From Treponema zioleckii (GTDB taxonomy: Bacteria; Spirochaetota; Spirochaetia; Treponematales; Treponemataceae), in contig NZ_JPUF01000036.1 of assembly GCF_014737315.1 (NCBI RefSeq), positions 1 through 43,140 on the forward strand: a stretch of 43,140 nucleotides of DNA, given 5' to 3'. Below, piece after piece: positions 37,392 through 43,140 of the stretch. Position numbers and translations under genes: made by a program. The notes beneath the pieces are model-generated. The model worked only from the letters and a program-made list of their open reading frames with translations, was not told the DNA's origin and searched no databases. Within the stretch, counting starts at the first letter, position 1. The number at the start of each line of letters is the position of its first letter.

Positions 37392-39272
37392 ATGCGCTTG
37401 GTGCAGGACGTTATTTTTGTTCTTGATGATGATAAGCTTAAAAATGAATCGGATTTTTGGAATGTTTTACGGCAGTCGGTGTACCGGTTAAAAGAATATT
37501 CTTGTAGCGAAGACGTTTCGCTTCGAATTGGCTTTGCGGGACTCGATTCTGAGGAGAGTGATTCTGGCGCCGAAATTAATTTTTCGGATTTTGATCTTTT
37601 TGCGTTTTCTTACGACGACTTTTCGTATTTTTCAAACTCTGGAAAAAAATCTGTTGAAAGTTATTTTGAGAAAATCCAGAGCAGGGCTGTCTCAGAAGAT
37701 GAGCGCTATCCGCTTTTTATAATTCTTTCGGGCGAAAGCATTAAGAATTATGATTTTTTTAGAAAACTCTGCGTGGTCGGTTCGTTTACAAAATCTTCCA
37801 GAGTCCTTTGCGGTTCAAAAAATCCTGCGGACTCGATTTTTGCTTCGCGGCCAGAAATGCAGTGTGAATTGAAGGAACTTCCAAAAGCTCTTGCGCTTCT
37901 TTATGAAAATAAAACGAAATCTAAATCCAAAACAAAAAGTCCTTCCGGCGGATTTAAGCCAGATTTTTTTGGTGCAAAAACCAAACTTTTTGATTTAAGG
38001 AAAATTCAAAATGCGTTAAAAATAGCGATTGTTCTGTTGATTGTTTTTTCTGCCGTAAATTTTGCGGGGCGATTTTTTCAAAAAAATGATTTTTCTGAAG
38101 GCAGTTTTTCAATTGCGGAAGTTTTTAAAAAAGCCGAATACAGAAAAGTTTTTACCGGTGAAGGGGACAGGCTCATTCTTCGCGTTGAAAACTCGCTAAA
38201 CTCAAAAGAAATACTCCGTTTGAACGAGGACGATACCGTTCTTTTGATTGACGGCGATTTTGACGGTGACTGGGCAAAGGTTCGCTACCATGATTTTACC
38301 GGATTTGTCCGAAAAAAGTACCTTGCGCCTTCTTCAAAAGAAAATTACGTGATTGAAAATCCTGAATCACTTTTGGCCTACGGCGAAGCCTGTGTAAAAT
38401 TCAACGGAGATTCCTCTAAAAACGGAATTGACTTCATGGAGTCTGCGGCGGAAAAAGGCTCTGTTTTTGCAATGTGGAATCTTGCTTCTTATGCGGAAGA
38501 GGGCAGTGACAGCGTTCTTCCTGATAAAGAAAAAATGCTTTTTTATCTTAAACAAATCGACTCTTCGTATTTTACTAACTCGTCTGTGGAGGAAAGCAGA
38601 ATCGCTTCGCTCAGGGCACTGGCCGCAAATGCAGCTGAATTAAGCCGCATGGTTTCTGAGAACAGGCTTTTCTTTCCGTATGACAATGACCTTTTGGGCG
38701 AACAGGCACTTGCCACAAAGCTCAAGGAAATTGCCGCTGAAAAAGAGCGTAATGTGCGGCTCATCCGGCGCAAAACCGAAAAGAAACTCAGCGAGTATTA
38801 TTTTGAAAGTGACCCGGAACTTTCGTATTCATATTATGCCCGTGCCTTAAAGCTTTCGATGCCGGCCGACGGCGAGTATCTTTATAAACTCGGTCTTGAT
38901 TTAATGAAAAAACAGTCTTACAAACTTGCTGCCGAATGCCTTGAAAAAGCCTGGGGAATATATCCGGGGCCGGACGCGTCGTATTACTGCGGAGTTTTGT
39001 TCCACGAATGCCTTAATCCTGTTGATTATAACAAGGCCGTTCTTTATTTTGAGCGTGCTTATAGGCAGGAATATGATTATTACAACGGATATTCACATTC
39101 GGATATTTTTTACAAAACTTGCTATGCGCTTGGAGTCTGTTACGAAAACGGACAGGGAGTCAGAAAAGATTTGTACACGGCAAGCTCGTACTACGAGGCC
39201 GCAAAAGATATGCTTCCGGAGGCAAGGGAAGCTTACAAAAATCTAAACAGGGAGCTTTCATCATGGTGGTAA
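37392..39272 (+). CDS. Degenerate vWA, membrane helix, SH3b and Sel1/TPR repeat protein
   Basis: 626 residues. The N-terminal ~165 residues resemble a von Willebrand A fold (QDVIFVLDDDKL, LRIGFAGL, LFIILSGES), but the MIDAS D-x-S-x-S is not kept. A Lys/Ser linker leads to a transmembrane helix at about 210-230. An SH3b-like domain follows (about 255-315, DDTVLLIDGDFDGDWAKVRY and GFVRKKYL), then Sel1/TPR-type repeats (about 330-620: GIDFMESAAEKGSVFAMWNL, YALGVCYENGQGVRKD). The topology puts the vWA part inside and SH3/Sel1 outside. AGGAG precedes the ATG. It overlaps the caspase gene by 10 nt. Confidence 0.75.
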   Translation: MRLVQDVIFVLDDDKLKNESDFWNVLRQSVYRLKEYSCSEDVSLRIGFAGLDSEESDSGAEINFSDFDLFAFSYDDFSYFSNSGKKSVESYFEKIQSRAVSEDERYPLFIILSGESIKNYDFFRKLCVVGSFTKSSRVLCGSKNPADSIFASRPEMQCELKELPKALALLYENKTKSKSKTKSPSGGFKPDFFGAKTKLFDLRKIQNALKIAIVLLIVFSAVNFAGRFFQKNDFSEGSFSIAEVFKKAEYRKVFTGEGDRLILRVENSLNSKEILRLNEDDTVLLIDGDFDGDWAKVRYHDFTGFVRKKYLAPSSKENYVIENPESLLAYGEACVKFNGDSSKNGIDFMESAAEKGSVFAMWNLASYAEEGSDSVLPDKEKMLFYLKQIDSSYFTNSSVEESRIASLRALAANAAELSRMVSENRLFFPYDNDLLGEQALATKLKEIAAEKERNVRLIRRKTEKKLSEYYFESDPELSYSYYARALKLSMPADGEYLYKLGLDLMKKQSYKLAAECLEKAWGIYPGPDASYYCGVLFHECLNPVDYNKAVLYFERAYRQEYDYYNGYSHSDIFYKTCYALGVCYENGQGVRKDLYTASSYYEAAKDMLPEAREAYKNLNRELSSWW

Positions 39273-40837
39273 AGAAAATCTTTTTTTTAATGTGCCTTGT
39301 TCTTCCGGCACTTGCTTTTTCTGAAAATAAAGTTGCGCTCGTAATCGGAAATGCCTCTTACAAAAATAATCCGCTTGAAAATCCTGTGAATGATTCTCGC
39401 GCGGTTTCTTTAAATCTTAAAGAAATCGGGTTTGATGTGATTTCCGTAGAAAACGCTGATACGAGCACAATGGACAAAAAACTCGATGAATTCTGCAAAA
39501 AAATTGACGATGCGGATTTGGCCTTTTTTTATTTTTCGGGGCATGGAATTCAGGCAAACAACGTGAATTACCTTATTCCGATAACTGATAAAATCAAAAC
39601 TGAAAATGACTTAAAAAGAAATGCGCTGAGCCTTAACGACATTTTTGAAAAATGCTCCGACACGAACTGCAAAAAACTGCTCGTGATTATCGATGCCTGC
39701 CGCAATAATCCGCTCGGGCGAGAACGCGGTGCCTCAAAAGGTTTGAGCGTTGTGGACATGCCTCCTTCCGTAAAAAGCTGCATTGTCTTTTCTTGTTCGC
39801 CTGGCCGCACCGCTGATGACGGTAACGACAAGTACAGTCCGTTTACGAAGGCTCTTCTTAATCACATGACTGCACAAAAAATTTCGTTTGATGACGTGCT
39901 TATGAACGTCTTTGATGAAGTTGAAAAATCTACCGCCGGCAAGCAGATTCCGTGGGTTACAAAAAATCTTACTTCTCCTATTTTCTTAAACGGCGAAGGA
40001 AAGCGAAAAAGCACTTATTCAGCTTTTACCGGCGATGGAAACGTTTTTTCACTGCTGTTTACAGTTCTTCCGCTTTTTATTGCATTGCTTTTAATCCTCT
40101 ATTTTAAGCGGGAAAATTTAAAGGCTGTAATGCTGAAATTTCGGGCAAAAAATGATGCAAATGGCTCCGCTAAGCAAAAAACTGCCGAACGCGATACGAA
40201 ATCTTCTGGCAAAACGGCCGCGGGCAATGCTGAAAAGACTGATTCAAAAACAGATTCAAAAAATGAAGATTCAGAAAAATCTTGCCACTTAATCGAAACT
40301 GTGCGCGTCGGAAAACTTTTATTCGCAAAGACACCCGTAACGAACGCTCAGTATTCATTCTCAAAGGATTCTGGCATGCCTAGAGCTTCATTTCCTGTAA
40401 CTGGCGTTTCGTGGTTCGACGCGCTTCGTTTCTTGAATGAACTTAGCGAAAAAGAAAATCTTGAGAAAGTTTACGACCTTTCGGATTTGGCAAATGTAAA
40501 AATCGATTATTCTAAAAACGGCTGGCGACTTCCTTTATTAAAAGAATGGCGAATCGCTTCTGAAAATCCGTTCGACATTGATTTGTTCGCCTGGCATTCT
40601 GAAAATTCATCTTTTTCTCCACATTCCGTGGCAACAAAACAGGCGAATAAATACGGACTTTTTGACATGAACGGACTTGTCTGGGAATGGTGCGCAGATG
40701 GCAGGGAAGAGAAAAAGGCCGCCGCCGGCGGTTCGTGGGATTCTGAAAAAGAATTTTGTGCGTCTGAATCGTTCGTTTTGAACGTGCCAGAATATAAAAG
40801 CGATGCCACAGGATTCAGGGCTGTGAGGAACGCATGA
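39263..40837 (+). CDS. Exported caspase-like peptidase (C14) with membrane helix and FGE-fold domain
   Basis: 524 residues. A signal peptide (1-~20) precedes a caspase-like p20 domain (about 23-245): KVALVIGNASYKN, catalytic His94 in YFSGHG, catalytic Cys146 in IIDACRNNP. A transmembrane helix lies at 261-281. After a Lys/Ser/Asp linker comes an FGE-sulfatase fold (about 312-524: FAKTPVTNAQY, GVSWFDALRFLNELS, WRLPLLKEWRIAS, GLFDMNGLVWEWCADG, TGFRAVRN). The paired FGE cysteines are not seen, so that domain is probably non-catalytic. The ATG at 39263 lies within the upstream gene's end, with GGGAG before it. The stop overlaps the next gene's ATG (ATGA). Confidence 0.85.
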   Translation: MVVKKIFFLMCLVLPALAFSENKVALVIGNASYKNNPLENPVNDSRAVSLNLKEIGFDVISVENADTSTMDKKLDEFCKKIDDADLAFFYFSGHGIQANNVNYLIPITDKIKTENDLKRNALSLNDIFEKCSDTNCKKLLVIIDACRNNPLGRERGASKGLSVVDMPPSVKSCIVFSCSPGRTADDGNDKYSPFTKALLNHMTAQKISFDDVLMNVFDEVEKSTAGKQIPWVTKNLTSPIFLNGEGKRKSTYSAFTGDGNVFSLLFTVLPLFIALLLILYFKRENLKAVMLKFRAKNDANGSAKQKTAERDTKSSGKTAAGNAEKTDSKTDSKNEDSEKSCHLIETVRVGKLLFAKTPVTNAQYSFSKDSGMPRASFPVTGVSWFDALRFLNELSEKENLEKVYDLSDLANVKIDYSKNGWRLPLLKEWRIASENPFDIDLFAWHSENSSFSPHSVATKQANKYGLFDMNGLVWEWCADGREEKKAAAGGSWDSEKEFCASESFVLNVPEYKSDATGFRAVRNA

Positions 40838-42336
40838 AAAAATCAAGCTTGTTTTTTATCACATTTAGTTTTTTTGTTTTTGGCTCCAGTCTTTTTTCAT
40901 GCTCAAAAGGCTATAAAACCGGTCTTGTGCTGGACAGCAAGGCTTATGACGAAGTTCCGCTAAAAGCCGTTCTTTCCACCCGTGATTACGAAGCCCTGCC
41001 GGATTCAAAGAATCTTTCAATGTTCACGCCGTATGCAGGAGACCAGGGAAAATTTGGAACCTGCGCCGCGTGGGCCTCTGCCTATGCCGCAATGACTACT
41101 GCCGCAGCCGTTACGAGCGGACTTTCAGACAGGGACTCTGTAACGCAGAAAGTTTTTTCGCCGTATTTTCTTTACCGTGGAGCAAATCCCTACGACAGAA
41201 AAGGCGAAAACGGAATGATGCTTTACGATGCGCTTTCTTTTATGAAAAACACCGGCGTTCCAAAACGCATTCCTGCAGAAGATCCGTACTTTCTTTATTT
41301 TGACGAGCACATTTATGATTCAAGCCGAAAGTATAAAATCGGCTCGTATGCAAAACTGTTTGATGGTTGGTACGCTGACCCGCTGGTAAAAATCACCAGA
41401 ATCAAAAAATCGCTTTCGCAAAATAAGCCGGTCATCATTTCTTTTATGACGAAAAACTCTTTTCATTCTTCAAAATCCCGTTCTCTCTGGGAACCGACTG
41501 CTTTTTTTGATTTTGATGGCGGATGGCACGCAATGGTCGTGATTGCCTATGACGACAGCCGGTACGGAGGTGCGTTCAAAGTGCAGAACAGCTGGGGAAG
41601 TGACTGGGGCGAAAACGGGTGCATTTGGATTCGGTACGAAGATTTTGCACGTCAGACTCGCGAAGCGTATGAAATAAGTCCGGGCTTTGTTTCTACAGGA
41701 AAATATGTTCCGTTTACAGAACACATTTCTCTTCCTGAATTTGAAGAACAAAATGCTGATTCGGAGACGGTTCAGGTTTTTCGGGGCAGTTTTTCTCTTC
41801 CTTTGTTCCCCGGCGACGAAGAAATTTCCGTTGAATATAAAAACGGTTTTTATTCCACAACGGAATCCTATAAAGAAAACACAAAATTCCAGCTTTACAT
41901 GACCAATAAAAGTCCGTGCTACGTTTATGCATTCAGTGCCGATGAAGCTACCGGAAAAGCTAATGTGATTTTTCCGCTTGCAAATACGAGCGCGCTTTTG
42001 GATTATTCGGAAAATACCGTCGTCTATCCTAGCGAGGAAAAATGCATCTGCCTTGATGGCGTTGAGGGCACGGATTATTTTGTAGTCCTTTATTCCCTTG
42101 AAGAACTTAATTTGAACGATATTATGGCGCGGTACGAAGAGATGGTTTCTGGCGGACTTGCCGGAAAAGAAAACTTTCCAGAGCGCGTAAAAAATGCAGT
42201 CGGCAAAAACTTAGTCGTTCCTGAAAAATACGCTGCGTTCGCAAAGTCAGCCGTAAATTTCAGTGCCGCGCTCCCGGAAAATCTTTTGGTAAACAACCGT
42301 GTCCTTCCGGTTTTAATAGCCATCTCGCACAACTAG
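40834..42336 (+). CDS. Papain-family (C1A) cysteine protease lipoprotein
   Basis: 500 residues. The signal peptide ends in lipobox LFSC (Cys23), so it is lipid-anchored and extracytoplasmic. The papain core (about 60-290) has Gln71 in GDQGKFGTC with catalytic Cys77, His232 in GGWHAMVV and Asn252 in VQNSWGSDWG, the full catalytic set. There is no recognisable inhibitory propeptide. The C-terminal ~210 residues are beta-rich and unassigned; they carry a stretch resembling the DUF4384-type domain seen after proteases (TNKSPCYVYAFSADEATGK). It overlaps the caspase gene by 4 nt, so the two are probably translated in a coupled way. Confidence 0.88.
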   Translation: MKKSSLFFITFSFFVFGSSLFSCSKGYKTGLVLDSKAYDEVPLKAVLSTRDYEALPDSKNLSMFTPYAGDQGKFGTCAAWASAYAAMTTAAAVTSGLSDRDSVTQKVFSPYFLYRGANPYDRKGENGMMLYDALSFMKNTGVPKRIPAEDPYFLYFDEHIYDSSRKYKIGSYAKLFDGWYADPLVKITRIKKSLSQNKPVIISFMTKNSFHSSKSRSLWEPTAFFDFDGGWHAMVVIAYDDSRYGGAFKVQNSWGSDWGENGCIWIRYEDFARQTREAYEISPGFVSTGKYVPFTEHISLPEFEEQNADSETVQVFRGSFSLPLFPGDEEISVEYKNGFYSTTESYKENTKFQLYMTNKSPCYVYAFSADEATGKANVIFPLANTSALLDYSENTVVYPSEEKCICLDGVEGTDYFVVLYSLEELNLNDIMARYEEMVSGGLAGKENFPERVKNAVGKNLVVPEKYAAFAKSAVNFSAALPENLLVNNRVLPVLIAISHN

Positions 42337-42366
42337 TATAACGAATAACAAATAAAAGTCATGCTG
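42334..42366 (+). repeat. Short dispersed CTAGTATAAC...GTCAT motif
   Basis: CTAGTATAACGAATAACAAA begins at the protease stop codon (TAG at 42334-42336) and leads to GTCATGC. It is the third member of the set at 23789 and 30113. Confidence 0.5.
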
Positions 42367-42840
42367 AACTCGACCGCTTTCGTTTTCGCGGTCGCCTTGA
42401 TTCAGCATCTGCGGTTGCTGAGCGAAGCCGAAGCACAGATTCCGAAGCATAGGGTGCAGGCTGACCAATTATTTGAAATCCAATGTATTAGCTTACCGGG
42501 AAATTTTTTGGAGCCGAATGCCCCCTGTCGACCAAGCATGGGGCGTGCAGGCGCCACTTATCCACTTGCATTCCCCGCTTTGCGCGAGCACTTTCGTTGT
42601 CGTGCTCGTCTGGGTTCCGTGCTATCGCTCCATTGCTTCGCAACGGCTCCCGCCGCCCCTCCAATCGGGGCTAAGCCTTCTTCGTGCGCAAGCCTTACCG
42701 CGAATTGAGAATTGAGAATTGCGCACGCCGGGCATGGACGGAATTATTGTCATGCTGAACTCGTTTCAGCATCCACTGTTCCCTGAGCGGAGTCGAAGGG
42801 TGTCGAAGCACAGATCCCGAAACATGTTCGGGGTGACAGT
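42360..42840. repeat. REP-like and G+C-rich non-coding region
   Basis: GTCATGCTGAACTCG... with TTCAGCAT (42359-42410, again 42750-42775) is the common GTCATGCTGAA hairpin. A CGACCGC/GCGGTCG stem lies inside the first. The 42500-42720 part is more G+C-rich than its surroundings, has GCCCC...GGGGC pairings (about 42520-42545) and ends with AATTGAGAATTGAGAATTGC. Open frames through it lack ribosome sites and are Arg/Ser/Pro-rich, so I see no gene. Confidence 0.5.
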
Positions 42841-42866
42841 GCGATTTCGGGTTTTTAGACAGTCAT

Positions 42867-43036
42867 GTGCGACCGTCCTAGCTAGAAAGGTGTGACCATC
42901 CTAGCCAGAAAGGTGCGACCATCCTAGCTAGAAAGGTGCGACCGTCCTAGCTAGGAATGTGTGACCATCCTGGCTAGGCTTGTGAGACTATCCTAGCTAG
43001 GCTTGTGTGACCATCCTAGACAGTCGTGTGTGACCG
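42867..43036. repeat. 23-bp tandem repeat array
   Basis: Seven units start at 42867, 42890, 42913, 42936, 42959, 42982 and 43005, all exactly 23 nt apart, and a partial eighth starts at 43028. The consensus is GTGYGACCRTCCTAGCTAGR plus three bases. Each unit centres on a CTAGCTAG-type palindrome with scattered substitutions. There are no spacers, so it is not a CRISPR array. Confidence 0.9.
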
Positions 43037-43140
43037 TTGTCATTCCGAACCTGCTTCGAAGTCCTTCATACAAAATGCAGTATAGATGCCGAAATAAATT
43101 CGGCATGACCAACTTTTTAGACAAACTCTCCTTAGCGGTA

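Noticed and set aside
36863-37491. Several 60-134 codon frames upstream of the vWA-like gene
   Set aside because: They repeat with the 208-bp tandem unit and translate the hairpin element. There are no ribosome sites.
39119-39262. Longer start for the caspase gene
   Set aside because: It would overlap the Sel1 gene by about 150 nt and hide the signal peptide. ATG 39263 has GGGAG upstream and begins a proper signal sequence.
42361-42715. Two overlapping frames of 80-115 codons
   Set aside because: They have no ribosome site and an Arg/Ser/Pro-rich composition, and they start inside a REP-like repeat.
42867-43036. CRISPR array
   Set aside because: Units are directly adjacent without unique spacers, and no cas gene is present.

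Overview
This 43 kb window looks like chromosome of a low-to-moderate G+C spirochaete, most likely a gut or rumen Treponema. The assignment is an inference. It rests on a diderm envelope (many Sec-exported proteins and lipoproteins, one beta-barrel candidate), an excisionase-HTH/PtsN-type IIA fusion, an OadGAB sodium-pump operon, a large methyl-accepting chemotaxis protein, BspA-type leucine-rich repeats and several FGE-fold and Sel1/SH3 proteins. No rRNA, IS element or CRISPR array is present. One tRNA (Lys, CTT) was found.

Layout. 1-5.8 kb: a non-coding repeat region, then aspartate kinase and dapB (lysine/threonine pathway) around an outer-membrane candidate, a BspA-like LRR protein and an FGE-fold lipoprotein whose signal peptide is out of frame. 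5.9-9.3 kb (minus strand): a lactate/2-hydroxyacid dehydrogenase and a chemotaxis receptor. 9.4-13.6 kb: oadG-oadA-oadB, a biotin-dependent Na+-pumping decarboxylase with two biotinyl domains in OadA and an extended OadB. 13.7-15.4 kb: unknown genes and two very small membrane peptides. 15.4-19.1 kb (minus): exported trypsin-like protease, a frameshifted PfkB sugar kinase and an RluA-type pseudouridine synthase. 19.1-26.1 kb: transglutaminase-like exported protein, HTH-PtsN regulator, a RhuM remnant, membrane ankyrin protein, lipoprotein, beta-propeller protein and a degenerate LytM protein. 26.2-30.0 kb: AAA+ ATPase, a 136-bp tandem array, a stand-alone SecD-P1-like exported protein and another exported protein.

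30.4-36.3 kb is the most notable locus. It encodes a JAMM protease, a triple fusion (MoaD/ThiS-like ubiquitin fold, ThiF/MoeB E1, rhodanese), a family 2A encapsulin shell, a cysteine desulfurase with a ~200-residue disordered N-terminus (the typical cargo of this shell), and a serine O-acetyltransferase. A strong promoter with a palindromic operator over its -10 box precedes it. Together the genes suggest that sulfur from cysteine is stored inside a protein shell and re-used through a ubiquitin-like thiocarboxylate route for cysteine or cofactor synthesis.

37.4-42.3 kb holds three overlapping genes (degenerate vWA-TM-SH3-Sel1, exported caspase-TM-FGE, papain-like lipoprotein) that look like an envelope proteolytic module.

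The intergenic spaces carry a second theme: a family of hairpin-rich repeats (about 240, 3600, 23130, 27950-28440, 36880-37345) whose stems differ in sequence but keep complementarity, plus several other dispersed repeats and a 23-bp tandem array at the right end. Three genes have a promoter -10 box only 6-7 nt before the ATG, which suggests leaderless transcripts. Two genes are broken exactly at A-tracts.
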